Shown here: positions 30,901 to 43,172 of the stretch, piece by piece
How positions within the stretch are numbered: the first letter of the stretch is position 1
Layout: every line of letters begins with the position of its first letter
From: Phoronis australis
Lineage: Eukaryota > Phoronida > Phoronidae
Length of the DNA: 43,674 nt
Direction: 5' to 3'
Assembly: GCA_002633005.1 (NCBI GenBank)
Contig: NMRA01000268.1
Location: 373,784 to 417,457, forward strand
Program-made: the position numbers and the translations under genes
The notes under the pieces: model-generated
Told to the model about the DNA's origin: nothing
What the model saw: only the letters and a program-made list of their open reading frames with translations
Database searches by the model: none

Positions 30901-33900
30901 CCCCTAGTGGCCTTTTCAATTTATGTTACATGGCACTAATAAACATACTTAGAAGCATTGTGCTTTCGTTGCAGTTTGGGCACATTTCAATGCTTTGCAT
31001 TGCTCGTATTTGTTTTGTCATAGAGTCTTTACTTTACACTGGTTGGTGTGCATCTCCCTGATCAATAGCCATTATCAGAGCGTCATAGCCTTTACTTTCA
31101 CCCTTGTTTTGCGGCTTTCAGTAGTTGGTGTAGTTGATTATTAACCCACCTTTCATCACAAAAAACTTTTTTTTTAGTTTAGATCAACTATTTTTAAGAA
31201 ATTGGTAACAAATTGTTCCTAGTCAAATTGCCTTTGTCATGGCAGGTGATTGCATGCACCAAGCATGATCTCAACCAATAACAATCTGCCCATCTTTCAT
31301 GCACAGAGACTCTTTTTCATATAGGTGAGGATACTAAGGAACAAGATGAGTTCTATGAATTAAGATCTATTGATCTAAATCAACAGTTAATTTCTTTGAC
31401 AGAATTTGGGTTTAGAGCCACTTTAAATTTGAGTGGAGTTGAAGAAAGGGACTTGCTACGCTATTCTAAAAGTCAAAAACTGTCAACTTCAAACTGGTTT
31501 AAAAATACTTGGTGTTAGAGTATCTGGTCACATGACCATTTGATGAACTCTACTTTTTGCATGATATTGTCTGCTGACTACCTCAAAGTTGTTAGTTCAA
31601 GCCTAGTTACTTGTTCAAAGCAATTTTTTGAATTTTCAACTGTGTAGTTCTGGAACGTAGAACTTTGCATTTCAAAACATGTAACATTGTCAATTTTTTA
31701 ATGGTTATGTTTCATTTTAGATATAATAAACACCTTTGGCATGGAGGTTATTTTAATTTACACTGCTCTCTTGCTCAAGAAGAAAATTGTAGTTTACCAT
31801 CCGAAAGCTCAAGATTTATTAGACTTTATCAGGTAAGTATTCTTCCAATGTCAAAACCAGTAAGTGACAACAGACGCATGGCAGATGGTAACCAGAGGGT
31901 TAAATTGGCCTTTTTATGGATAATGAAAATCAGTGTTTATGCATCCAGAATAGATTTGTGGAGCATGAATCCTCTAATACAAAGCCTAGAAACTGTACCA
32001 GGCATGCAATCATCCACTCTATAGTTTGGTCACCTTTTGGATAGATGCAGCCTGTTTCATCCCATATGATAAATTGAACTTCTGTCAGTTTGAAGTATTA
32101 ATAAGATGAAGTGATTTCTGCAAATCTTATATGTGCATCTGCTGCTGGTGCTGCCTGGTATGACCACAATCCTTTGTGTGTATCGTGCCTCTCGCAATTT
32201 GTAAGAAGGTAAAAAATCAAATGGACAAAAATGCATGTAGTTTTTGAAATCTTCCATCACAGTAATGTAAGTGTGATTGTACAGAATCAGTATGAACCCA
32301 CTGGACACCCCCCACTGAGTCCTTGGCATGTCGGGACTTTGATGTTGACTTGTGATGTGGCATTGGCTGACCCTTTAGATAAGAATATGGCTGTTTAAAC
32401 TCTTTGTACTTTTGACTGTGTCCTGAAGTGTGCAAGTTGATGTTGACCTCCTTGGAAAAGAAATTCTGTCAATAGTTTAGGCATAGTTTGGTTCTATTTA
32501 GATAATTTGTGCATTGTTCCTGGGCTTTGTTTGAAACTGTATGTCCTCAGTATTTAGCTTCCAGAAAATGAAAAAATGAATTAAACCATTTAAGCTCATA
32601 AAATTGGTCTTCATTATATTCCTCACTGTGATATGACTCTATTTCCATTACCAACAAGAGCATCAAAATCTTCTGTGACTATAGACAATGTTACAGACTT
32701 TATTGAGGTTGTCCAACCCTAAAATGCATGAATCTGAAAATGGCACAACCGCCCATTACCTGTGACTTGAATTGTTGGTGCATTTGGCAACAATTCAATA
32801 TCCGATAAGTGTGGTTGTGTTTAAACCCCTAGCGTTGATGGAGAATTCAGCATTGTTATCTAACAATGGCAAAATCCGTTTTAAGTTTAATGTATTTATG
32901 TATTTGTGAGATGTCAGTGTGCGACCTTGTCTTGTCCAGACTTGTCTATGCTGTCTGTCATCTTTTATTTGGTATTTATTTCAGGGCACTGCCCACACTG
33001 GTCTGGCATCGACAGAACTGGTCCATCTTGCATCCCTACTGCCACCTTGTGAGCGACGAAGAAGAAGAGTTAAAGGGACTGACGTCATATGTTGCTGGGT
33101 TCACTGACAGTGCAGTGGAAGGACGGTTGGTTGATCAACTTGTGCTTGAATGTAACCTGAATGTTTAAGGTTATGGAGGACTCTAGACAAATTGTCCAAA
33201 TATGGTAGTTGGGAACATCGTATCTCAAAAAGCGCTGATCAGGTTCATTAAGTTAGAAACTTCGTATCTCAGAAAGTGCTGATCAGATTCATTAAGTTAG
33301 GAACATCGTATCTCAGAAAGTGCTGATCAGATTCATTAAGTTAGGAACATCGTATCTCAGAAAGTGCTGATCAGATTCATTAAGTTAGGAACATCGTATC
33401 TCAGAAAGTGCTGATCAGATTCATTTGAAGCTTTCAGATACTACGCTTTATGCAATATCCAATACACTTAGGAATTGCATTTTGGATGTTCCACTTTTAC
33501 GTTAGGGGCTATCAAAAATATAACTTGAAGGTTTTTCAAAGGAAAATCAAAGGAAGTATAAAACAAAACCAAAATGATAATTTAGACAACTGTAACACAT
33601 TTCTATGAAACAAAGTTTGGTCAAAAGACACGTTATTGATACTCTTGTTGGTACTCTTGTTTTGGTGTCAATGTACCATTCTTTTTTACTAAATTTAGGT
33701 AAAATAGACATGGTCACATGACCCAGTAAGTGACAGGTTGGTAAAAAGTAAAAATCAAATTCTACAAGCTGTCTACCTTTAGAAAATATTTACTCTTTTT
33801 GAATTAAGGTTTATAGCTTTGTTGATATTAATCTGAATACAATGACTCGTCGATAAGGTTCCACGTAACGTATAAGTGTTTCCTGAAATAAACCCATATT

Positions 33901-35723
33901 TTTGTACATTGTTTTCTGTTTCTTCCATTATATTTGCTGCTTTCTTGTGCACTTGCATACTTTGTTAATTTGAGTTGACGAATATAGCATTCTCAAGTGA
34001 CCATTAAAGAACAATTGTGTTAAAAATGCTTATATTGGTAAAGTGTGAATAATTACTACTTCAACTACACAGCCAGGTTATTTACTCATTTCTAAGGCAA
34101 TGCAGGACATTACTATGTCATAGCGTTGTCATGGCACAAAGTGAAAAAGGTCTTTCTAAGGTGGACTAAAGCTAGTCTCTAGTATGTGTGTGGGGGTGTG
34201 TAGGGTGCATAGTGTAGGGTAATCATAAATGATAAATATGCTTATACACCACATGTTGACCTAAACATTTCAAGTCTGAAAGACATTTCTCTTTCAAACG
34301 AAACTTGAATTGAAACCCTTCTTTTCTTTCCTTTAACCACACAGATGATGGTTTCAGTGTCTGTGTGGATTTGGTTGTCTGTAAGGATTACTGAATGTCG
34401 TGGTCTCCATCTCCAGTCAGATAACAAATCTCTTCAGTCTTGAATTTTTCAGGTCATGAGATGCTGCCCTCTGGTGTGGTGTAAGAGATAAGATATTACA
34501 GTAAAAATCCTTCAATTTGGGACAATAGTGTTTGCTTTAATTGTCATATATCTATCCTTTTCAGAGGATTACCAAATTGTTGTCAGTGCTCAAAAATTCA
34601 CCAAAAATGTTCTTTGGTAGTACAAACCATGCTAACACCAAATTAAATTTTCTTAAAAAGTTGTTTTTCATTGAGAAATTTGACAATTCACATGTCCACT
34701 GTATTGTGACCCGAAGTGTAGACTTTTTGCCGTACTGTTGTCAGTGTGTGAATGTGAACATCTCACCCTTATTATCAAAATTCACCTACGTAATTCACGA
34801 AATAGTTTAACTCCAATTTTTTTCTGTGAACACCTATTAAGGACATGTAATCTGTGTAACACATTGCTTATTTCAGGCTGGACCTGTATGACGTTTTCAT
34901 CAATGTCACTGCGACTTCTATATCCGTGTCGAGTTCTGCAAAGGAGTCGTTGAGCCTGGGTAAACTGCACAAAGACATAGCTGCATTAATGGTTGAGAGT
35001 GCAGCTGATGACGAGGCAAATGACAACGCAGTCATTAAGGTCTGTATCACGTGTCTATGCTGCATTATAGGCAATAGTCCCTAACAGGTGTCTCAGATTA
35101 TAAGAACCAGTTTGATGCTTGTTATTCAGTGGAGAAAACTGTTGTTCAAAATAAGGGACTCCTGTAAGTGAGTATTACATCATCATTGGTATTATTATCT
35201 GTGTGTATGTAATGCAAGCGATGAATGGCAGAGTATTTGAAGCATGTTTAGCTGGTAACGTCATCGGCCTTGATTTCAGTGAATGTCTGACAGACAGCAT
35301 CAAGAACTGAAATTTGTCATTAAACCACAAAAACACAACAGATTCTTTTGTCTTGTGACTCTGGTCAGTGATGATATTTCCAAAGAGTTTATCCCATCCA
35401 ACAATAACCCAAAAGTGCACTTTTGGTTGATAAAACTGATAATGTCTTAAAGAAGATAATGCACATGCATAAGGTATGAACTATGCTTGCACTTACAAGC
35501 AAAGTTGCATGGTTTGCAAATGATATTCAAAATTCTGCTTTTGTTTCAGGCCATTGCTTTAAAAACTAAAGAGCTGTTGACCAACCTGAAAAGTCTCGCC
35601 AGTGCAGGGGATGATGGGAAGGCTTATGTTAGCCTAGAGGTCCTGCGAACGAGGAAAATGCCACCAGCAACACAGAACTTCCTGTACAGTCTCGCTGCAG
35701 CTGAAGGACTTGTCCAGCTTTAG
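24890..35723 (+). CDS. DENND10: DENND10 (FAM45A), DENN domain-containing protein 10, complete
   Basis: Seven coding exons: 24890-24929, 28740-28930, 30278-30506, 31721-31832, 32985-33125, 34877-35039, 35550-35723 (stop TAG). They total 1050 nt, 349 residues (human about 357). The protein begins MSALCDLLAAGLIEKDSNAD, aligning with the human start ending GVGLIEKD. Other matches: RNLLMRKCCLT, LLVKDFNPEKYE, EVILIYTALLLKKKIVVYHP, ALPTLVWHRQNWSILHPY, LDLYDVFINV and PPATQNFLYSLAAAEG. DENND10 is a small DENN-domain protein linked in human cells to Rab27 and late endosomes. Exon 1 is only 40 nt and ends in a phase-1 split Glu codon. Exon 5 has a weak donor (GTTGGT). Introns 1, 2 and 5 hold transposons. 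EIF3A lies head-to-head upstream. Confidence 0.94.
24930..28739 (+). other. DENND10 intron 1
   Basis: A 3.8-kb intron holds the TTACCGTAA-ended element at 25959-27259 and otherwise AT-rich sequence. The purine-rich stretch at about 25100-25190 (repeated CAGAGA/TCAGTG) is simple-sequence-like. Short open frames here, such as 27909-28211, show no family resemblance. Confidence 0.55.
25959..27259. mobile_element. DNA transposon-like element with TTACCGTAA inverted ends
   Basis: The left end TTACCGTAAACTCGCGAGTT and the reverse-complemented right end TTACCGTAATCTCGCGGGTA form an inverted repeat continuing to TAACRCCC. Inside the left end are about three imperfect copies of a roughly 55-60-bp unit (GTAATCRCCCATCCCC ... 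TTTAAGCGCC), and one similar unit lies at the right end. It is about 1.3 kb with no transposase ORF. Target duplication is unclear. Confidence 0.6.
29043..29195 (+). repeat. Tandem duplication, 84-bp period, in DENND10 intron 2
   Basis: Two units starting at 29043 and 29127 share ATGCTTT, TAATAGACCA and GAGTTTCCCAGTTGTG or CAGTTTCCCAGTTGTG, then AGGGAAAGTGGGACAAAGT. Confidence 0.75.
29726..30244. mobile_element. Tc1/mariner (pogo-like) MITE
   Basis: A 519-bp element with ends CAGTGGAGCCCACTTAATAT and, reverse complemented, CAGTGGAACTCGCTTTATGT, flanked by TA on both sides (29724-29725 and 30245-30246). CAGTGGAAC termini with a TA target are typical of the pogo/Tigger branch of Tc1/mariner. 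There is no transposase. It lies in DENND10 intron 2, ending 33 bp before exon 3. Confidence 0.8.
30507..32984 (+). other. DENND10 introns 3 and 4
   Basis: These two introns flank exon 4 (31721-31832). Apart from the (CA)n tract I see only AT-rich sequence without recognisable genes or transposon ends. Confidence 0.5.
30856..30893 (+). repeat. (CA)n microsatellite
   Basis: An interrupted ACAC/GCAC tract of 38 bp in DENND10 intron 3. Confidence 0.85.
33169..33870 (+). mobile_element. GGTTATG-ended repeat, copy 2, with tandem expansion
   Basis: It starts GGTTATGGAGGACT and ends, reverse complemented, CGTTACGTGGAACC. It is homologous to 16954-17476. It is 702 bp. Subtracting four extra 44-bp units leaves about 526 bp, matching the other copy. 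It starts 44 bp after the DENND10 exon 5 donor. Confidence 0.65.
33214..33433 (+). repeat. 44-bp tandem repeat, five units
   Basis: Units begin at 33214, 33258, 33302, 33346 and 33390 with AACATCGTATCTCAGAAAGT. The first two carry substitutions; units three to five are identical until the last runs out into ATTTGAAGC. The other copy of the element (16954) has a single related unit, so the array arose after insertion. Confidence 0.9.
33871..34876 (+). other. Rest of DENND10 intron 5
   Basis: About 1 kb of AT-rich intron. A GT-rich stretch lies at 34183-34210. I recognise nothing else. Confidence 0.5.
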
Positions 35724-37278
35724 TCAAGCACAAACAGAATTTTTTTCATTGTTTTTGACATTTTTAGAAATAGAGGAAGATGGCATATATGCAATGGATT
35801 GTGGGAAATTGCTCTACCTCAATAGCCGTAAAGCAGCCAAATCACACTAGGTGTCACCAGATGGTGAGAAGGGGAATATCCCATGAGTCTTTTTTGGAGT
35901 GTGGACTCAACAGATTTTCAGCTCTCTGTAAAAATGTCAAATTTGTTTCTTGTAATTAGTGCCATTGTTGAATCATTTGTTCTTGTGCTGACCACAATTT
36001 ATTTATCAGGATGTCCACACATCAAGAGACACACTCAAAAGTGAAAGCTGATGTTACTTTTGTAATGATAACAAATCAAGTATTAACCTCCCATGTCTTT
36101 GAATTTCACATTTTTTGTGGTTTATTTTCAAATAATTATGATTATTTTTAGAAGGATGTACTATAATAACGTTACTGAGAAACTAGTGACAAAGTGATCG
36201 TGGCAATGCAATTTGTCTGTGATGCGCCCATGGAAACGGTTTACTTCTAAAGATTTTGGTGATAAACTGAATGCTATCATGAAACATCATCGTTAAATCA
36301 CACTAGTGTTTAGTTGTTATAACATTATTTTCATGGAAAGCATAATTTACTAAATATTAGACAACCACTTATGTTGGGTGTTAGTAACTCAATACGTTAC
36401 TGGTACATTTTCTGTACCATTTATTACCTGTGTTGCGGAAGTATAAGAAGCATCATTGGGTGTTATTACACGGTCACTGATACATCTGTCCTCTGATTGG
36501 CTATACCGCAGTACGATAGTTTGCATTATATGATAATATAGACCAACCTTGCCATGTAATATCACTTTCATTCGCACTGTCTGGACATCAAATGTTGACA
36601 TTCACAATCTGTCCAATTAAGATGTTGTAAAAAGTATAAACACTGGCTACAGAGTGAGCAGACAAAGCTAGAACATGAAGGCAGGCAAGAACATGATAAT
36701 CTTGACTAATAAAAGGCAAACAAATCAGAGGAAAGAAGCATCAGTGGTGTGGAATAAAACAAATGTAGTCTAGTTGCTTGGGCATATCAGGTCATATGTA
36801 CTGAGGCTGTGGGCAACATCGGTCTCCCCTCATCCATATGTACAGAGGGAAAGAAGTGTTGTCAGAGGTCAAAGGCTGAGGACAACGTTGCTGTCCGTTG
36901 GTCTATATGACATGGTATCACTCTCAGCATTAGTTTATATAGTTGATCAAGTGAATCATGCTAGTTTAAATTTTGTTAGAGCCAACAGTATTATGTCATC
37001 AATATGTGGTTGTATTACGACCGTTGGATATTGTCAAGACTTCTTCATATTTAGTCTATTTACATATAATTATTGATTGACAAATTGTTTAGGTGGCAAC
37101 AAACCCACGTTCCTCCAAGAAAGTAAATTTTGATTTTGAAAACTCACTGCTATAAAGCTAAACTTGCTCCTTACTCAGATGAGAGGTGATTTTTGGCCTT
37201 GCAAAGAACTGACAAAGTTCGTTATTCCTGGAGACCATGCTTGGAGATTACAATGTCAGGTAATGACAAGTCAGCTGG

Positions 37279-37350
37279 TACATTCAACTTGTACATTCAA
37301 CGTGTACAGTTCACTTGTACAGTCAACTTGTACAGTTCACTTGTACAGTC
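37279..37350 (+). repeat. 13-bp minisatellite
   Basis: Five full units and one partial unit of the type TACAGTTCACTTG / TACATTCAACTTG, each starting within the palindrome TGTACA. Confidence 0.85.
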
Positions 37351-37804
37351 TGGTCTTAGTAGTAAGCTACTGCCTGTTCTTTCCCAGTCCAGTCATTAGC
37401 TTGCTTTGAGCAATGAACAAATGAGACCAATTGTATAACGGTAAGTCGTCTGAATCAGAAACTGATTTTGAGATGAAAGGTAGGTTTGCAGTCCCTTTAA
37501 TGTCTTGTGAGAACGAAATTCTTTTATAAATGAAACTTGTAATTAAATGTTTTAATATTTTTCTTTGGATTACCATCCAGGGATTAAATGGTGTTACATG
37601 TAATCAAAATCCTAGCAACAAGTCTTGGGATACCAGTTGCCCGAACTTCTAATACACCATGTCAGCAATAATGAGTATGCCACTCAGAACCAATAAAAAT
37701 TCGCCTTCCGTGATAAAAGCTAACTTTCGACTTAGACCAAATTCGAGGTGATGTTTGGGATTGCAAGAACTAGCAGGTCATTATTGCTTGGCACCCGCTT
37801 CCCG

Positions 37805-37905
37805 TTCAGTAACGGTTGGACCTCGCTGAAAAGCACGACTTTCCGAGATTACGTGAGAGCAGGCGACTTTGGTTAAATTTAGCTAGCTCCTTACGTTACT
37901 GAATG
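37805..37905 (+). repeat. Dispersed repeat fragment, matching 24088-24200
   Basis: See the entry at 24088. The order of blocks and the orientation are the same at both loci. Confidence 0.5.
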
Positions 37906-38319
37906 CATGTCAAGTGTTCAAGTTGGCTTGGCACAGCGGGTAAGTTTTCAAGCCGAGCTAAGTTTCAACCAAAATGAATTGCCCAGAAATCGCTTCTCAT
38001 CTGTGCTAGGAAGTTGACGAGATCATTTCTTTTGGCTTAACGTGGTCTAAATCAAGATTGTAGCCACTTAAACTTGAAATTTTCAAATATCTTGGCGATC
38101 TCAGAAACGTCTTGGGCGCAGCAACATGGTAGCAGCACTGTTTTTGTTTCGTGATGACTTCATGAAATAGTTTTTATGGAGACAAGCTTTAGTTCCACAG
38201 AAAGAAACGTTTTCGTACAGAACTTACTAATTGTGCTTGTTTGGTAAGAAAGTCTGATAATAATTATGAAGACATTTTACACTGTAAACTCGGCCATCGA
38301 ATGTAAAAGCTTGTCACAA

Positions 38320-38385
38320 CAGGGCCGTAGGAAGCGGGGGGGGGGGCTGTGCCCCCCCAAAAAATTGCAGGCATCAGGGTTAAGC
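38320..38385 (+). repeat. G-tract/C-tract stem-loop, possible transposon end
   Basis: CAGGGCCGTAGGAAG is followed by 11 consecutive G, CTGTG and 7 C, which would form a GC-only hairpin. Its CAGGG start resembles transposon termini, but I found no matching right end. Confidence 0.35.
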
Positions 38386-39699
38386 CATGGCAATCGACAT
38401 AGGCTTGGGGCCGGGGACAGTCGAGAAAAGAAAGACTACAAATACTGATAAGAGCGAAAATTCAAGCGAACATTTGACAGCTCAGTATCAGTGCACGATT
38501 TACCCTTTGAGGTCCCTGGCCAGGACATTGTTGTTGGGGTCTCCGTTTTTGCTGCATACATGTAGGTCGTCTAAACGTGCACTTCATCATTCATTCATGT
38601 ATTGCGAAAAATCGAGAAAATTCTTAAAGTGAACCTTTTGCGGAACATATTAATTCACTGGATTTATATATTCAATAACACAATCTTGCAAACGCAGAAA
38701 TGCAAAATTATATTTTCCAGAGGCCCTTCACTAGCAAAGGATAACAAAGAAATTATTTTTTCGTGTTTTCCTATCTCTAAATTGTGTATCACTTGAGAAA
38801 ATTAATGGCCTTGCAGATATAGACTTTCGATCAGTACTGTAACGTCAATTACTGCGCATTTCCTGACTTTCTGAAATGTTGATCTTTTTATATTTAGGGG
38901 CCCAGCTCTTGAAGAGGACCATTGGTGACATTCAAGTGGCGACCCTTTTCGCGTTTTGATTGTCAAATTCTTAAGGGGCTGCTCACGAAGAGAGGGTCTA
39001 ATGTTGAAATCGATTATCTCTATTTTCCTGTTTTTTGTGAAATCGTACAACTGACTTTCATGCTGAGGAAAGTCACTTCTTGCAAGGTCACTCGATAATG
39101 GAATAAACAGTCACTCTTTTCCAAGCTTAATGATGTGCAGCCTTTCATCTGAGGTGTCCCATTTCAGACGGGACCCCTCTCAGTGGGGCGGTTCCGGTAT
39201 GCCTCTATACATGTAAATCCGACACAGCCAAATATTCGCGAGGGAAAGTTGAGATTCCAAATTCATCAAAAACAACAAAACAACCGTGCAAAGCAAAGTA
39301 TCAAAACATTCGGCCCAAACAACGAAAAATGTGAAAAATACAATAGGATTGACCACCAACAAAAAGTTGGAATGTTGAAGAACGTGAAGATCGCTATTTG
39401 TGAAGTACACAAAAGGCTATTTACGATGGTTAGTTATAAATAATGTTATATTTTCCCAATAGTATCACAAGAATAGTATTTCTTTTTAAGGTCTGTAGAA
39501 AGTTTAATAAGTAGTTGTGTTTAAGTGGTTCTAGAGATTTTACACAACCATGAACGTTCAACGAATGGTTTTACAAATGAACTGTCTCTGGTGATGGTTC
39601 CTTGTGGACCTTCTACAGTCACTGTATGTCCTTCCTTCTCCTTAAGAACTTAAGGTTCTGCTTCAAATTTGGGATCTAATTTCCCAGACGAATTAGTGT

Positions 39700-40909
39700 T
39701 CTTGAGTTACACACTTGTCCCAAGAGTTAAATCGTTTTTCGTTGCACGTCTCTTTTCATCGCTGTACGATTTCTCTTCAAGTTTCTTACACCAGTCTCGA
39801 TCGCGAACATTCTCGAGAGTCACATGGGAATCCGGTCGTAGTTCAGGCAATCTTGTCCGAATTTCCCGCCCAAACATAAGACATGCCGGGGAAGCACCCG
39901 TGGTCGAATGCGGTGTTGATCGATACGCTAACAAGAAACCCTGTAGTTCGTTTCTCCAATCTTTGCCTTCGAGCGCCGCAATCTTGATAGATTTCAGCTA
40001 AGTACGATTTTGTCGTTCTACCTCACCATTGGCTTAAGGCCATAATGGAGGTGAGATTCGATGTTCAATTCCCCGTTCACTAAGATAAGCCTCGAATAAT
40101 TGGCTTACAAACTGAGTTCCGTTATCCGATTTAACCGAGAAAGGGTAACCGTATCGCGAAAAGATAGGCTCCATAACGCTAAATCGTCGTGAGAGACCTC
40201 CGAGAGTTGGTATATGTTGCAACTCCGGATGGTCTGGGGTCAACAGAAAAATACAATTCAACTGTGAGTCCACGCCAAGTGATAAACGAGAGTAGTTCTA
40301 CTTGCTTCGTCAGCTGCAGGTATGCTTATATCTTTTATGACACACAATGTGTGATTGGGCAAAGCATTTTCAAAATAATGTGGATAAATCAGTGGAGTGT
40401 GAGACCCCTAAAGTCCCTGTCAAGTCCTCACGACAATTCTACGTTATGTCCAATGCCATAATCATTCTTTCCGTCGTGGTCGAATGGAGCACAACAGTTT
40501 CAAAGTATCTACTAAAATAATCTACAACAACAAGAATACTTTCGCCTCTGGGCAATGGGTTCAATAAGTCAATGGCCAAGTCTTACCAAGGCCCAGTCGG
40601 TGGTTCCGTTCGTTGCATTGGCTCAAGTGGTATGGCAAACTCCCCTGCCTCGATTTGACATCCATGACATGACATGCATATTCGTTCCACTTCAGATTCC
40701 ATCTTAGGCCACCAAACTTTCGTTCGTAGACTGTTTTTAGGTTTTACAATGCCTTGATGGCCTTCATGAGCAATTTCAATGATTTTTGCACGCATTGATT
40801 TCGGCACGACAATTCGATTTCCACACAATTCATTTTTAACTGCAATGAACGATGCTGTCTTACAACCAGTCCAATCACCAGACATGATGTGCGAACGTAA
40901 AGCAATCAA
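39700..40909 (-). pseudogene. Gypsy integrase fragment
   Basis: The zinc finger is HEGHQG ... CMSCHGC (HHCC). The core keeps VVDYFSRYFE (first Asp), SDNGTQF (second Asp) and ANGEVERQ (Glu). The C-terminal part has LAYRSTPHSTTGASP. Stops and a roughly 200-bp insertion between the first two catalytic positions break it. Confidence 0.85.
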
Positions 40910-40999
40910 ATCAGGATCCTTTGCCGATTCTTTTTCCAGTTCGCGCGTAGTCAGTGTCGCGCTGGAGTCGCGGATCGACCTCCGGCCAGCACGTGATCA

Positions 41000-41850
41000 A
41001 CCTCTGATTTGCCACCATCCGGGCAATTCGAACGATTCAAACGAGACAAGGCATCCGCAACATTGGTTTTTCCAGGACGATAGACTACCTTAAAGTCAAA
41101 GCCTTGTAACCTGAGCACCCAACGTTCAACTCGTGCTGATGGCTTCGACGCTCGATTACCAAAAATACATTCTATAGGTTTATGATCCGGCCGTTTCCAA
41201 TTCAAACTCGCTGTCGCAGAATGTGTTATTGTGTTTTTGGTTCATTACTTGTTTAGTTTAATCACCGTATTACATCACTTACTGTTGTTGTTTACTACCA
41301 CTTTCTCCGCATGCAGAGCATGAGTAATACTTCCTTTCCCAGAACTGTTTATCATCAGCATAGTGCATCCTTTATTTGTTCATTAATTTCATTGGTTAAT
41401 TCGTGTTTCTCAGGTCTCTATATATATCACTTTCACCATACTTTAAGTAGTATCAGTAGCTTCAGTAGTATGAGTTGATTAGTAGTTTGTTCTCCGCATT
41501 GAGAGTTGTTCTCATCATTCGTTGACAGTCTTCAATATACTAGTCAAGATTCATCTCTTGTGTTTCTTGCCTATACGAACCACCTCGTACACAGCCAAAC
41601 CGCATTTTCCAGTGTACTCCCCACACTCGCTACCATGGGCATAGAGTTGAAAACGTTCACACGCCCAAACTAATTAACGCAAGAGCCTCCTTCTCGGTCT
41701 GCGACTAACGGACTTCCACCTCAGTGAGGCTCCTCGAGGCATAGGAAACAACTCTCCACAGGCCGTTGTGTAACTGTCAATACAGCGCCCGAACCCACCG
41801 GCGACGCATCGGAAACGATTCTAGTTTTACGATCACCACTGTAGAATACC
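41000..41850 (-). pseudogene. Gypsy RNase H fragment interrupted by a solo LTR
   Basis: SDASPVGSGAVL carries the first catalytic Asp. WACERFQLYAHGS lies just left of the insertion in coding order, and EFELET then HKPIECIF, ERWVLRLQGFDFKVVYRPGK and VADALSRL lie after it. The 414-bp solo LTR splits the domain between YAHGS and EFELET. Confidence 0.85.
41212..41625 (-). mobile_element. Solo LTR nested in the Gypsy RNase H
   Basis: A 414-bp insertion starts TGTGGGGAGTACACTGG and ends GCGACA on the minus strand (TG...CA). It is flanked by the perfect 5-bp duplication GCGAG (CTCGC on plus at 41207-41211 and 41626-41630). A TATATATAGAG box lies near its middle. Removing it and one copy of the duplication restores the register of the host RNase H. 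It therefore postdates the Gypsy element. Confidence 0.88.
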
Positions 41851-41889
41851 AGTGTCTCTGCGCGCGTAATATGCGACTTCAACCGTTCA

Positions 41890-42715
41890 CTCAAATGACT
41901 TCTGTTGCTCGGATGTCCATTCAAAACGAATGTTCTTCCGTATCAGACGCATGGTAGGTTCACAAACTGAGGATACATCGGGGTTGAATTTCGAAACATA
42001 CTGTACTAGTCCTAAGAACGAACGAGCTTCACTTGCAGTCTTAGGAGGTTCAGCGTCTCGGATGGCTGCAACCTTCTCTTCCGACGGCACAACTCCCTCA
42101 CTTGTAATCGTGTGACCAAATAACGTTAAACGGGACATACGAAATTCACACTTCTTTGGGTTCACTACTTCGCTCAACCGCTTCAAAACTAAGTTCGAGA
42201 TTCCGGTTGTGTCACTGAACGTCCTTCCCGTGTACGATCAAATCGTCTGCAATATTTGCGACACCCTCCATGATGTCCTTGAAAATGTCCGCAATAATGT
42301 GTTGGCATTTTTCCGGAGTACTAGCTACGCCGAACATGAGTAGTTTGTATCGGTACAAACCCTTGTGCGTCGTCATGTTGCGATATATTGACTGCGTTCA
42401 TCGAGGAACAATCTCGGGGTGAAAACCAGCTTTCAAATCCAGCTTACTAAATACGGTACTCCCGTTTAAATCATATAAAAGTTAATTCTTCCACGGTCGG
42501 TATGGGTTGACACTCACGAATGATCGCGGCATTTGCCCTACGCATGTCTACACAAATACGTAGGCCTACGTCTCCATCGGATTTCGGCTCGACGATCAAG
42601 TGGTAAAATCCACGGGGTAGGGCCGTCCGGAACTTTCTCGATGATATCTCGTAACAGCTCATCGAGTTTCCCATCGACTTCCTCTCGTAGGTTGTAAGGC
42701 ACCCGGTGAACAGGC
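41890..42715 (-). pseudogene. Gypsy reverse transcriptase fragments
   Basis: Recognisable blocks are LRICVDMRRANAAI, FSKLDLKAGF, LMFGVASTPE and the catalytic ADDLIVHGKD, then KKCEFRMSRLTLFGH and ARSFLGLVQYVSKF. They are spread over at least two frames with stop codons after the FSKLDL and ADDL blocks. Confidence 0.85.
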
Positions 42716-42809
42716 TATGCCACCGGTTTCACAGATTCATCAATGTTTAGGGTGATAGAATAGTCCTTCAGACATCCAATTCCCGAAAATACTGACGCAT
42801 ACCGATCAG

Positions 42810-43172
42810 TCAAATCGACCGAATTGATTTCGGGTCCAACTCGAAGGTCTCCCAGAACCTCACTCGAACGCCTGCTCGGTAATGACCGTCCGTTTCATCG
42901 ACAACGACAAACGACGCGCCACATTCCTTCGAGTTTTCAGAACAAACAACAACACAGTCAAAAGTTCCCAACACCGGTAGTGGGGTACTACATCCGTCCG
43001 TCGTACGCACATAAAGGCTTATCATATCCTTTACGCGAGATACATTTAATCTGAGAAGATTTGAGCTTAGCCCACGTTTGAGAACATTTTCATCAGCTCC
43101 TGGGTCAATCAAAATATTTTCTAACAATACACCACCTATATTCAAAGACATTCCGACGGTCTGTTGATACAT
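42810..43172 (-). pseudogene. Gypsy protease fragment
   Basis: A retropepsin-like segment with LIDPGADENVLKRG. Retropepsins have D-T/S-G, so the catalytic Asp is kept but the next residue is Pro, which probably inactivates it. The region joins a gag-pol linker in another frame upstream. Confidence 0.7.

Larger units (their letters stand above)
35724..39544. other. Intergenic region and DENND10 3' UTR
   Basis: It should begin with the DENND10 3' UTR. Candidate AATAAA hexamers lie at 36708-36713 and 36753-36758. It contains a 13-bp minisatellite, dispersed repeat fragments and a G/C-tract element, but no gene I can recognise. Confidence 0.5.

Noticed and set aside
33214-33433. CRISPR-like regular array
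   Set aside because: The 44-bp units are contiguous without unique spacers, so this is a tandem repeat inside a transposon.
39183-39443. 86-codon open frame rich in Lys/Gln
   Set aside because: No recognisable domain and AT-rich composition; likely chance.
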